From assembly GCA_947651225.1 (NCBI GenBank), contig CANSYK010000003.1:53873-117872 (forward strand): a DNA stretch of 64,000 nucleotides. The letters run 5' to 3'. The translations under genes and the position numbers were made by a program. The notes below the pieces were generated by a model. It made no database searches, was not told the origin of the DNA, and worked only from the letters and a program-made list of their open reading frames with translations. Positions 38,595 to 46,456 of the stretch are shown here, piece by piece. Source of the stretch: an uncultured bacterium (GTDB lineage: Bacteria > Bacillota > Clostridia > Lachnospirales > Lachnospiraceae). Each line of letters opens with the position of its first letter. Positions within the stretch are counted from its first letter, which is position 1.

Positions 38595-40334
38595 TTACCT
38601 TGAAACCTTTTCCTGAATCTGATCATAAAGCTTTTTTCGTAATTCTTTTACAGATTCTATCGCTTCATCTACAGGAATCACTTCTTTTACAGATTTGTCC
38701 CTTGTTGTAATCTCTACACAGGACTCTTTTAAGTTACGTGGACTGACGATCATGCGGATTGGCACGCCAAGCAAGTCCGCATCGGAAAACATGGCGCCTG
38801 GGCGAATCCCCTTGCGATCATCATAAATCACTTCCACTCCATCTGCTAAAAGCTTTTGATATAATTGATCCGCTGCTTCCTTTGCCTCCTTATCGTCAGC
38901 ACGCAGACAACAGATATGGACTTCCCATGGAGCAACCGTAATCGGCCAAATTGGACCATACTCATCATGGAACACCTCACAGATAGAAGCTGCCAAACGG
39001 CCAACGCCAATTCCATAACACCCCATAATTGGATATTGCTGCTGTCCATTTTCATCGGTATACTGCATACTCATGGTCTTTGTATATTTTGTACCAAGTT
39101 GGAAAATATTACCCACTTCAATACCACGTTTTATCGTAATCGCCTTTTTTCCACAGCAAGGGCAGATACTTCCCTCCTGAATCTTTGAAATATCCACAAA
39201 GTCTGCCTTCTGTAAATCCCGCTCTATATTCAATCCTGTGTAATGATATCCCTCTTTATTAGCGCCTGCCACAAGACTGGAAATTCCTTTTAAGGAAACA
39301 TCAAGATATACTTCTGCCCCCTTAGAAATCCCATATGGCCCGATATATCCTGCCACAAGACAGTCCTCTTTTGTAATCTCTGCCGGATGGATTTCCCCAC
39401 CGACAAGATTGCGAAGCTTCGTCTCATTCACCTCATAATCGCCTCTTACAAAAGCAACCACAAAAGTATCATCTACATTTTTCTGATATACAACTGCCTT
39501 ACACGACTTTTTCACATCACTTTTTAAGAAATTACAAACATCTTCAATCGTTTTGCAATCTGGTGTTTCCACACATTGAAGCTCCTCTGGCGCATCTGTA
39601 TCTTCATTTACCATCTTATTTTCTGCCGCTTCCATATTGGCACGATAATCACATTCCGTACAGACAACAATCGAATCTTCACCTACTGGAGTTAAAAGCA
39701 TATACTCATGGGAAATGTTTCCTCCCATCATACCGGAATCAGAAGCTACCGTAACTACCTCTGGGATACCAGCACGTGCAAATATCCGGTTATATGCCTG
39801 ATAGCATTTCTCATAATAATCCTCTAAATCCTCCTGTGAGGTATGGAAAGAATACGCATCTTTCATTGTAAATTCACGAACACGTATCATGCCTGCCCTT
39901 GGCCTTGCCTCATCACGGAATTTCCTCTGAATCTGGTAAATCATAAACGGATACTTTGTGTAAGACTGCGCATATTCCCTGACCAGATGAACAGCCGCTT
40001 CCTCATGTGTCATTGCAAGAACCATCCTTGCATTATTTCGGTCTGTAAAACGCAAAAGCTCATTTCCGACCGATTCATACCTTCCTGACTCATCCCATAA
40101 ATCAGCCGGCAAAGTAACGGGAAACAAAACCTCCTGCCCGTCAATTGCGTCCATCTCCTGACGAATAATCCTCTCTATCTTCGCTGTAATTCTCTTTAAC
40201 AGTGGAAATTCGGAATAGATACCATTTCCGACATTTTTCATATAACCACCACGCACCATCAGCGCATGACTGTCAATCACACAATCCGCAGGTCTTTCTT
40301 TAAATCTGGAGCCGACTAATTTTGATACTTTCAT
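38595..40334 (-). CDS. proS: prolyl-tRNA synthetase
   Basis: A 579-residue bacterial-type (editing) ProRS: class II motif 1 (GNGIYSEFPLLKRI), motif 2 (RKFRDEARPRAGMIRVREFTMKDAYSF), an inserted editing domain (about residues 225-400), motif 3 (YGIGVGRLAASI) and the C-terminal anticodon-binding domain. I start it at the ATG 40332-40334 (MKVSKLVGSRF); an open stretch upstream contains the terminator of the preceding gene and is not coding. No T-box leader was found. Confidence 0.98.
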   Translation of the reverse strand: MKVSKLVGSRFKERPADCVIDSHALMVRGGYMKNVGNGIYSEFPLLKRITAKIERIIRQEMDAIDGQEVLFPVTLPADLWDESGRYESVGNELLRFTDRNNARMVLAMTHEEAAVHLVREYAQSYTKYPFMIYQIQRKFRDEARPRAGMIRVREFTMKDAYSFHTSQEDLEDYYEKCYQAYNRIFARAGIPEVVTVASDSGMMGGNISHEYMLLTPVGEDSIVVCTECDYRANMEAAENKMVNEDTDAPEELQCVETPDCKTIEDVCNFLKSDVKKSCKAVVYQKNVDDTFVVAFVRGDYEVNETKLRNLVGGEIHPAEITKEDCLVAGYIGPYGISKGAEVYLDVSLKGISSLVAGANKEGYHYTGLNIERDLQKADFVDISKIQEGSICPCCGKKAITIKRGIEVGNIFQLGTKYTKTMSMQYTDENGQQQYPIMGCYGIGVGRLAASICEVFHDEYGPIWPITVAPWEVHICCLRADDKEAKEAADQLYQKLLADGVEVIYDDRKGIRPGAMFSDADLLGVPIRMIVSPRNLKESCVEITTRDKSVKEVIPVDEAIESVKELRKKLYDQIQEKVSR

Positions 40335-40385
40335 TTCTATACCACGCCTTTCTTTTGAATATCTTTTCAAAATTGGTTTGCCTAC

Positions 40386-40421
40386 AAAAGGGCGTAAGCT
40401 ATTGTAAATAGACTTACGCCC
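40386..40421 (-). terminator. terminator of the 63-residue gene
   Basis: GGGCGTAAG and CTTACGCCC, extended inward by CTAT/ATAG with one bulged base, form a strong stem on the minus strand followed by TTTTG. Confidence 0.85.
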
Positions 40422-40441
40422 CATCCATCGCTATATCATTT

Positions 40442-40633
40442 TTATTCCTTTATTTCATCAATATCGGTAAGGTTTACGCCTAAAGAATTTAATATTGCCT
40501 TCAAAGATTTATAATCTTTTTTTAGTCCATCATATGTCTTTGCCGCATTCTCTTCCCTTGCATTTAACATATGGAACTGTACTTTCTGAAACCGTTCCAC
40601 AACATCCTTTACAATTTCACCATTACTGGGCAT
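40442..40633 (-). CDS. small helical protein of unknown function
   Basis: A 63-residue charged protein (MPSNGEIVKDVV...NLTDIDEIKE) that should be mostly helical. It has a strong GGGGGTG binding site 6 bases before the ATG at 40631-40633, a promoter at 40678-40706 and a terminator at 40386-40421, so it is an independent gene. I recognise no family. The start context and first residues (MPS) resemble those of the small gene at 62086-62268. Confidence 0.75.
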   Translation of the reverse strand: MPSNGEIVKDVVERFQKVQFHMLNAREENAAKTYDGLKKDYKSLKAILNSLGVNLTDIDEIKE

Positions 40634-40677
40634 TATATCACCCCCAATCACGGAAACCAGCTACTAAATCATGGATT

Positions 40678-40706
40678 AGTATATCATAATCAAAGAACAA
40701 AGTCTA
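40678..40706 (-). promoter_or_regulatory. predicted promoter of the 63-residue gene
   Basis: On the minus strand TAGACT (40701-40706) and TATACT (40678-40683) are 17 bases apart. Confidence 0.6.
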
Positions 40707-40802
40707 TCATAATGTGAGATGACCATAAGATAAATAGCCATAAACCAGAAATAATGATATAGCCATAGCAGAAATAAATAAAGGCCTGCAAAGGATTTTA
40801 AA

Positions 40803-40991
40803 CTATTCTACTTTGTAACGTTCTTCTAATGCTTCCAGCGTTTCTGTAGGTACTTGTTGAGCCAGAAGCCTTTGCTTTGTATTAAATATTTCATCTTCAA
40901 GAAAAACATTATCTGTATTATGATTGTTGTATCTTATTTTTAATAATAAGGAATATTTTTCTAAAAGCTGGTCAACATTTTCAAAATTCAT
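40803..40991 (-). CDS. small protein of unknown function
   Basis: A 62-residue, mostly helical protein (MNFENVDQLLEKYS...LEALEERYKVE). The ATG at 40989-40991 has only a weak GGG site; a GTG 4 codons upstream (41001-41003) has AAGG at good spacing and may be the real start. A good promoter with a perfect palindrome over its -10 box lies upstream (41052-41091), which argues for a real, regulated gene. No family recognised. Confidence 0.65.
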   Translation of the reverse strand: MNFENVDQLLEKYSLLLKIRYNNHNTDNVFLEDEIFNTKQRLLAQQVPTETLEALEERYKVE

Positions 40992-41051
40992 ATATACCCA
41001 CACTTTCTACCTTGCAAGCCCTATTTCATCGTCAATACACAATATCAAATA

Positions 41052-41091
41052 ATACTTATATAAGTATACAAAAAAAAGACTTATGTTTCAA
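41052..41091 (-). promoter_or_regulatory. promoter with a 16-bp palindromic operator-like site
   Basis: On the minus strand TTGAAA (41086-41091) and TATACT (41063-41068) are 17 bases apart. The 16-bp perfect palindrome ATACTTATATAAGTAT (41052-41067) covers the -10 box and start point, where a repressor would block initiation. It would drive the 62-residue gene. Confidence 0.65.
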
Positions 41092-41136
41092 GTGTTTACC
41101 TGTTTTTTTGTGCCCAAAAAAGAACTGGTAAACACT
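41091..41136. repeat. 10-bp perfect inverted repeat with A/T-rich loop
   Basis: AGTGTTTACC (41091-41100) and GGTAAACACT (41127-41136); inside, TTTTTTT and AAAAAA can extend the stem around GTGCCC. It touches the -35 box of the promoter at 41063-41091. It may be an operator or a long hairpin. Confidence 0.6.
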
Positions 41137-41150
41137 ATATCTCAGAGAAA

Positions 41151-41190
41151 AGCCGATGTCATATCAAACACCGGCACCGGCTTTATTTGG
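41151..41190 (-). terminator. probable terminator of the micro-ORF at 41220
   Basis: On the minus strand AAAGCCGGTG and CATCGGCTTTT flank about 16 bases, giving a GC-rich stem followed by T residues, about 30 bases after the micro-ORF stop. Confidence 0.6.
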
Positions 41191-41219
41191 GTGGTTCTAT
41201 ATTCAACTATGGCTGAACG

Positions 41220-41258
41220 CTAAACTTTAACGCCTATAAACCCTGCTTTCTTTTTCAT
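41220..41258 (-). CDS. candidate 12-residue peptide gene
   Basis: A micro-ORF encoding MKKKAGFIGVKV. Its ATG is 6 bases after GAGGAGGTG, one of the best binding sites in the window, and a terminator-like hairpin follows the stop. It has no match I know. It may be a regulatory or signalling peptide, a leader peptide, or a chance frame after a promoter I cannot identify. Confidence 0.4.
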   Translation of the reverse strand: MKKKAGFIGVKV

Positions 41259-41327
41259 TGGCAGCACCTCCTCTTCCAAATATATAACTATAACGAAACA
41301 AATTTGAAAAATGATGCAAAAATAACA

Positions 41328-41356
41328 TTGACTATCAGACAAAATTCTTATAAACT
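41328..41356 (+). promoter_or_regulatory. predicted sigma-A promoter of the 97-residue gene
   Basis: TTGACT (41328-41333) and TAAACT (41351-41356), 17 bases apart. Transcription would begin near 41363, leaving a leader of about 110 bases. Confidence 0.65.
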
Positions 41357-41362
41357 ATCTAT

Positions 41363-41472
41363 ATATCATTTGTGCCTGCGCTGCGGCACAAACAGAACAA
41401 ACACTGCTATTTTGTCAAATCAGAATAATAGCACAAAACACCTGAAATGCAGCGCAGAAATGAGGTTACATT
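41363..41472 (+). promoter_or_regulatory. structured 5' leader with potential pseudoknot (candidate cis-regulatory RNA)
   Basis: Hairpin 1 has a perfect 8-bp stem (TTTGTGCC 41369-41376 with GGCACAAA 41385-41392) and an 8-base loop TGCGCTGC. That whole loop is complementary to GCAGCGCA at 41449-41456, just 5 bases before the GAGG binding site (41462-41465). Hairpin 2 (TGCTATT 41405-41411 with AATAGCA 41427-41433) lies between. Loop-to-downstream pairing would form a pseudoknot next to the start signal, as in translational riboswitches. The ligand, if any, is unknown. Confidence 0.55.
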
Positions 41473-41766
41473 ATGAAATGCAGACGAAGCGCTTTAGAAT
41501 GTGAAATTGCGAAATATGAACAAGGCAAAAACCTGGAAGATGGATTTGAATTGTTTTCCGATGTCGTTACCAAAGGCTGGATTGTTATGGAACATTTAGT
41601 AAAAGTCACCTCTCCAGAGGGAGAACTTATCTGCCCTTATATATCAAACCGTCGTGGAAAGACTTTTATTAACGAAAATGATTACATCATTACAGACAGT
41701 GATGGCACAAAACATGTATGTGGTGAAGATAAGGTATGGAGCCGTTTTGAAAAAATTGAGGACTAA
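41473..41766 (+). CDS. small protein of unknown function with PGDYG-like C terminus
   Basis: A 97-residue protein. The second half (NENDYIITDSDGTKHVCGEDKVWSRFEKI) resembles the short PGDYG-type fold in which an N-(D/G)-D-Y/W-I-V-T segment precedes a Tyr/Phe-rich end; I hold that only loosely. It has a GAGG binding site, its own promoter and an unusually structured leader. It converges with folP, and the folP terminator is built from its last codons. Confidence 0.75.
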   Translation: MKCRRSALECEIAKYEQGKNLEDGFELFSDVVTKGWIVMEHLVKVTSPEGELICPYISNRRGKTFINENDYIITDSDGTKHVCGEDKVWSRFEKIED

Positions 41767-41787
41767 TTCTACAGAATTAGTCCTCAA
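41751..41787 (-). terminator. terminator of the folC-folP operon, overlapping the convergent gene
   Basis: A 14-bp perfect stem (TTGAGGACTAATTC 41756-41769 with 41774-41787), loop of 4, followed on the minus strand by TTTTTT. The stem contains the stop codon of the 97-residue plus-strand gene. Confidence 0.9.
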
Positions 41788-41789
41788 GC

Positions 41790-42656
41790 TTAAGCAAGAT
41801 GTGAGCGATAGCAAAAAATTTTCTCTGCCATCTTTACAGCACGTGCATTCTTTTCTACATCATGAACCCGTACCATATGCCAGCCGTTTTGCACCGCCAG
41901 GACGGTTGTTGTCAATGTCCCTTCCTCCCGCTCTTCTACCGGAAGCTCCAAGGTTAAACCAATCACTGACTTGCGGGAGGCTGCTAACAAAAGCGGCAGA
42001 TTCAATTCGTGAAAACGGTTCAAATTAGCAAGTACTGTCAGATTATCTTCATAAGTCTTGCCAAAACCGATTCCAGGATCTAATATCATTCTGTCTGTTG
42101 AAATCCCTGCTTTTTTTCCTATGCGGACACTTTCTTTCAAATCATCTATCATTTCCTCTAGTAAATCATTGTAGAAAGCCTCTTTCTGGTTATGCATAAT
42201 GCAGACGGGAACCTGATATTTTGCTACGATTTCTGCCATCGTCCCACAATCCCATACCGCTTTTTCTTCTTCTTTGGCAAAAAAGCTGTCATAGCGCAGT
42301 CCCCAGATATCGTTTGCCATATCGCCGCCAGCTAAAAGGGCAGCATCCATAACCGGCGCCTTATAAGTGTCTACAGAAATCGGAATATCAAACCGCTTAT
42401 GAACCTGTTCGATAACAGAACTTACCCTCTCTATCTCTTCCTCTATAGAAATCTTCTGATAACCTGGCCTTGTCGACTCTCCGCCAATGTCAATCAAATC
42501 TGCCCCCTGCTGAATCATTTCTTCTGTATGGTATAATGCAGCGTCCATCTGATTAAATTTTCCACCATCGGAAAAAGAATCGGGAGTTACATTTAAAATT
42601 CCCATAACATAGGTATGGTTTTTCGTAAAGTCAAACTCTTTTTTTCCTATTTTCAT
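41790..42656 (-). CDS. folP: dihydropteroate synthase
   Basis: A 288-residue TIM-barrel DHPS with the pterin-binding motifs MGILNVTPDSFSDGG and ADLIDIGGESTRPG and the pABA/phosphate part AASRKSVIGLTL. It joins 6-hydroxymethyl-dihydropterin diphosphate to p-aminobenzoate and is the target of sulfonamides. The start overlaps the folC stop in ATGA, so translation is coupled. Residues in KAVWDCGTMAEIV are slightly unlike typical members, but the fold motifs are intact. Confidence 0.97.
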   Translation of the reverse strand: MKIGKKEFDFTKNHTYVMGILNVTPDSFSDGGKFNQMDAALYHTEEMIQQGADLIDIGGESTRPGYQKISIEEEIERVSSVIEQVHKRFDIPISVDTYKAPVMDAALLAGGDMANDIWGLRYDSFFAKEEEKAVWDCGTMAEIVAKYQVPVCIMHNQKEAFYNDLLEEMIDDLKESVRIGKKAGISTDRMILDPGIGFGKTYEDNLTVLANLNRFHELNLPLLLAASRKSVIGLTLELPVEEREEGTLTTTVLAVQNGWHMVRVHDVEKNARAVKMAEKIFCYRSHLA

Positions 42657-44032
42657 TCTACTTTCCTTTCATAATACGAATACACTTCTCCCAAAATTGA
42701 GAGTGAACCACAAACAACTGTTTTTTCAGGTGAAGGCTCTAAACATACATAATCCAGTGCCTCTTTGACAGAACCACAGCAGGCCACTTCACAAATCATG
42801 TCTTTTTTACTACTCTGCCGCTCTTTCACATTTTGTATGCATTCCCCAAGTTTCCCTGCCAAAAGCCCTCGTTTTCCAGGCGGCGTTACCGTAACAAATT
42901 TTTTAGCAAATGGCAAAAGCTCTTCTATCATTTTTTCATATTCCTTATCCCGAAAGACGCCGATAATAAACTGAAACTTTTCTTCTGGAAAAGAAGCCTG
43001 TAAAGAAGCACAAAGCTTTTTCATCGCATCTTCGTTATGGGCACCATCCGTCAATACAAAAGGCTGTTTCGACACCATATCAAAACGCCCACGCCACCTG
43101 CTAAAATACAAGGCATCTTTTCTTTGCCGTATAGAAACAAAAAATTCACCCATTCTCTGAAGCTGTGCAATCACTTCTATTGCTAACGCTGCATTTTCCA
43201 ACTGATACCTTCCCCCCTGTGAAAGCTCATATTCCTCTCCCTGATAGGAAAAAATACCCTGAATTTTTCTTTCCTGACGGCAAAGGAAAGAACTGCCTGT
43301 GCTGGTGCCTTGTATCTTATCACATTCACTGCAATTTTCTGAAATATAAACAAGAGAAGCATGCTTTTTTTTACAGCACTCTTCTAATAAAAGGTGACAT
43401 TCTTTCTGATAGAGTGAAACAACCGTTGTCCCTTCCTGAATAATTCCATATTTTTCAGCCGCAATTTCTTCGATGGTATCTCCAAGAAACTGCATATGAT
43501 CCCTGCTGATTGAGGAAAAAACGCACAAAAGAGGATATTCTATAATATTAGTCGCATCGACCCTGCCACCCAGGCCTGTCTCAACAACTGCCACATCCAC
43601 ATTCCACTGACAAAAAAGCCAAAATGACATAACCGTTTCGATTTCAAAAGCTGTTGGCTGTAAAAAGCCATCCTGTTTCATTTCTTCACATTTCTCTTTT
43701 AACAGGGCAAGCGCTTTTGCCGCTTCCTCCTCTGTCATCCACACACTCTCTGCCCGTTCAGAAATTTTTACTACCTTCTGAACTCGTTCCCGATAATCAA
43801 ATAAAGTCGGAGAAATATAACGCCCCACGATATATCCTGCCTGTGCCAGCATATTGCTGATAAAGTTACCAACCGAACCTTTTCCATTTGTGCCTGCAAT
43901 ATGGATCATTTTAAGCTTCCGTTCTGGTCTTCCCAGGCGTTCCGACAGCTCTGTTACCTCTGTCAGTGAGTAATCACTCCCAAGCCGCTCCTGTATGTTC
44001 TGTATATACTCTAATGCCTCTGTATACTCCAT
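42653..44032 (-). CDS. folC: bifunctional folylpolyglutamate synthase / dihydrofolate synthase
   Basis: A 459-residue Mur-ligase-type protein with P-loop IHIAGTNGKGSVGNF, the DHFS region TAFEIETVMSFW and GLGGRVDATNII, and a C-terminal domain with TDGAHN. It adds glutamate to dihydropteroate and then lengthens the polyglutamate tail. Strong AGGAGGAGGGG binding site. It is first in the folC-folP pair, downstream of the serA terminator. Confidence 0.96.
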   Translation of the reverse strand: MEYTEALEYIQNIQERLGSDYSLTEVTELSERLGRPERKLKMIHIAGTNGKGSVGNFISNMLAQAGYIVGRYISPTLFDYRERVQKVVKISERAESVWMTEEEAAKALALLKEKCEEMKQDGFLQPTAFEIETVMSFWLFCQWNVDVAVVETGLGGRVDATNIIEYPLLCVFSSISRDHMQFLGDTIEEIAAEKYGIIQEGTTVVSLYQKECHLLLEECCKKKHASLVYISENCSECDKIQGTSTGSSFLCRQERKIQGIFSYQGEEYELSQGGRYQLENAALAIEVIAQLQRMGEFFVSIRQRKDALYFSRWRGRFDMVSKQPFVLTDGAHNEDAMKKLCASLQASFPEEKFQFIIGVFRDKEYEKMIEELLPFAKKFVTVTPPGKRGLLAGKLGECIQNVKERQSSKKDMICEVACCGSVKEALDYVCLEPSPEKTVVCGSLSILGEVYSYYERKVE

Positions 44033-44065
44033 ACTCCCCTCCTCCTAATCTCCATTACAAGTCCT

Positions 44066-44100
44066 AAAAAAGGGACACCGCCTGCGCTGGTGACCCTTTT
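44066..44100 (-). terminator. terminator of serC-serA
   Basis: AAAAGGGTCACC and GGTGTCCCTTTTTT flank AGCGCAGGC on the minus strand, a strong stem with a T-tract, 25 bases after the serA stop. Confidence 0.9.
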
Positions 44101-44125
44101 CTTAGAAACTATAAATAACCGCTCC

Positions 44126-45289
44126 TTATTTTACAACACGTACTTTTAATACACCATCAATTTCCCGAAGCTTATCTGCAAGTTCTTCGGAAGACTCAGA
44201 GTCAATATCAAATACACAATAAGAATATTCTTTCCGGCTCTTATTTGTCATAGTGTCAATATTAATCCCTTCAGCAGAAATTACATTCGTAAGCTGATGC
44301 AGCATTTTCGGGATATTCCTGTGCGCCACGGTAATTCTTCCTGCTGTAGCACAAACACCGGCATCACAGTTTGGATAGTTTACAGAATTGACAATATTTC
44401 CATTTTCCAGATATTCCCGAAGCTGATTTGCTGCCATCACCGCACAGTTGTCTTCTGACTCTTCGGTAGAAGCGCCAAGATGTGGTGTTGCAATAACATT
44501 TGGCATCTTTACAACAGCTGAATTTGGAAAATCCGTTACATATTTGGCAACCTTCCCAGACTCTAATGCTGCTTTCATTGCATCCTCATCCACCAGAAGG
44601 TCTCTGGCATAATTTAAAATTATAACACCATCTTTCATTTTAGAGATAGCTTCTTCATTAATCATTCCCTTTGTATCCTCAAGGAAAGGCACATGGATTG
44701 TAATATAATCACACATCTCATATAATTCATCATAAGATTTTAATACCGTAACATCCCGGTTGATATTCAAAGCATTTTTTACGGAAAGATAAGGATCCAC
44801 CCCGTACACATCCATTCCCAGACGATTTGCTATATTGGCTACCAGTACACCAATCGCACCAAGGCCAATAACACCAAGCTTTTTGCCTTTAATCTCTGTT
44901 CCGGCAAAGTTTTTCTTCGCCTTTTCCATGGTTTTACTGATATCTTCATCAGAAGCATTTTCCTTTACCCAGTTGATTCCTCCATCAACATCTCTTGCTG
45001 CAAGCAGCATGCCACAGATTACCATCTCTTTTACACCATTTGCATTTGCACCTGGCGTATTAAATACAACAATTCCTTTTTCTGCACATTTTTCAATTGG
45101 AATATTGTTCACTCCGGCGCCTGCTCTTGCTACAGCATCAAGCTTATCGGACAATTCCATATCATGCATTGATGCACTGCGGACTAAAATTGCCTCTGCG
45201 TCATTTATTTCTTCTGTCTTACTATATTGCTCATCAAATACATCAAGCCCTACCTGGGCAATTGGATTTAAGCATGTATACTGAAACAT
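44126..45289 (-). CDS. serA: D-3-phosphoglycerate dehydrogenase
   Basis: A 387-residue dehydrogenase of the D-2-hydroxyacid family: NAD-binding GVIGLGAIGVLVANIANRLGMDVYGVD, catalytic Arg (NYARDLLVD), Glu and His (ATPHLGAST), plus a C-terminal ACT domain (about residues 318-387) that may sense serine. It starts serine synthesis from 3-phosphoglycerate. The ATG shares one base with the serC stop (TAATG), so the two are coupled. Confidence 0.96.
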   Translation of the reverse strand: MFQYTCLNPIAQVGLDVFDEQYSKTEEINDAEAILVRSASMHDMELSDKLDAVARAGAGVNNIPIEKCAEKGIVVFNTPGANANGVKEMVICGMLLAARDVDGGINWVKENASDEDISKTMEKAKKNFAGTEIKGKKLGVIGLGAIGVLVANIANRLGMDVYGVDPYLSVKNALNINRDVTVLKSYDELYEMCDYITIHVPFLEDTKGMINEEAISKMKDGVIILNYARDLLVDEDAMKAALESGKVAKYVTDFPNSAVVKMPNVIATPHLGASTEESEDNCAVMAANQLREYLENGNIVNSVNYPNCDAGVCATAGRITVAHRNIPKMLHQLTNVISAEGINIDTMTNKSRKEYSYCVFDIDSESSEELADKLREIDGVLKVRVVK

Positions 45290-46371
45290 TATGCATTCTC
45301 CTCCTCAAACTTTTTCATAAATTCAACTAACTTTTCTACACCTTCCTTTGGCATAGCGTTATAAATGCTCGCCCTCATACCGCCAACCGTCCGATGTCCT
45401 TTCAGATTCACAAAGCCAGCCTCTGTTGCTTCCTTTACGAACTTAGCATCTAAATCCTCATTCCCTGTAACAAATGGAACATTCATTAAAGAGCGGTCTT
45501 TTGGAACTACGGTTCCTTTAAAGAGCTTGCTGGAATCTAAGAAGTCATACAAAACCTTAGCCTTCTCTTCATTTTTCTGCTTCATCACCTCCAGGCCGCC
45601 CAACTTTTTAATCCACTGAAATACCTTTCCACAGATATAGATGCCATAGGCTGGTGGTGTATTATAAAGAGAATCTGCATCGGCATGTGTCTTATACTGA
45701 AGCATCGTTGGTGTTCCCGGCAATACATCCTCTGTAATCAAATCTTCCCGGATAATCACAATAACAACACCAGCAGGTCCGATATTCTTCTGAACGCCGC
45801 CATAGATAATGCCATATTTTGTGACATCGACCGGCTCGGAAAGGAAGCAGGAAGAAACATCCGCTACTAACGTCTTTCCTTTTGTATTTGGCAGTTCCTT
45901 ATATTTTGTACCATAAATCGTGTTATTCTCACAGATATAAACATAATCTGCATCCTCAGAAATCGGCAGGTCAGAGCAATCCGGAATATAGGAAAATGTT
46001 TTATCCTCCGAAGAAGCAATTTTATTTGCTTTTCCATATTTAGAAGCTTCCTGGAACGCTTTTTTTGCCCACTGTCCAGTCACAATATAATCCGCAACCT
46101 TATTTTTCATCAGGTTCATTGGAATCATGGCAAACTGCTGCGAAGCGCCCCCCTGTAAAAACAACACCTTATAGTTATCTGGTATGTTCATCAGTTCTCT
46201 TAAATCCTTTTCCGCAGTCTTAATAATGTTGTCATATACTTTAGAGCGGTGGCTCATCTCCATAACAGACATTCCAGACCCCTGATAGTCTAACATTTCC
46301 TCTGCTGCTTCTTTTAAAACTTCTTCCGGTAATACCGCCGGACCGGCTGAAAAGTTGTACACTCTGCTCAT
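45289..46371 (-). CDS. serC: phosphoserine aminotransferase
   Basis: A 360-residue class V PLP aminotransferase: YNFSAGPAVLPEEVL start, FLQGGASQQFAMIPMNL, and PLP lysine in YGGVQKNIGPAGV. It converts 3-phosphohydroxypyruvate to phosphoserine. Binding site AAGGAGG. It lies 85 bases downstream of ilvB, so it may belong to the leuB-ilvD-ilvB transcript or use a promoter I cannot see. Confidence 0.97.
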   Translation of the reverse strand: MSRVYNFSAGPAVLPEEVLKEAAEEMLDYQGSGMSVMEMSHRSKVYDNIIKTAEKDLRELMNIPDNYKVLFLQGGASQQFAMIPMNLMKNKVADYIVTGQWAKKAFQEASKYGKANKIASSEDKTFSYIPDCSDLPISEDADYVYICENNTIYGTKYKELPNTKGKTLVADVSSCFLSEPVDVTKYGIIYGGVQKNIGPAGVVIVIIREDLITEDVLPGTPTMLQYKTHADADSLYNTPPAYGIYICGKVFQWIKKLGGLEVMKQKNEEKAKVLYDFLDSSKLFKGTVVPKDRSLMNVPFVTGNEDLDAKFVKEATEAGFVNLKGHRTVGGMRASIYNAMPKEGVEKLVEFMKKFEEENA

Positions 46372-46456
46372 TTTATATGTGCCTCCTTCTTAATATTAGA
46401 AAACCAGTTACTGTCATACATAACAGCAACCGCTTGTAGCATAGTATCTTATATCC

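Noticed and set aside
40335..40441. possible T-box leader before proS
   Set aside because: The only strong structure is a terminator belonging to the preceding gene; no specifier or T-box consensus was seen.
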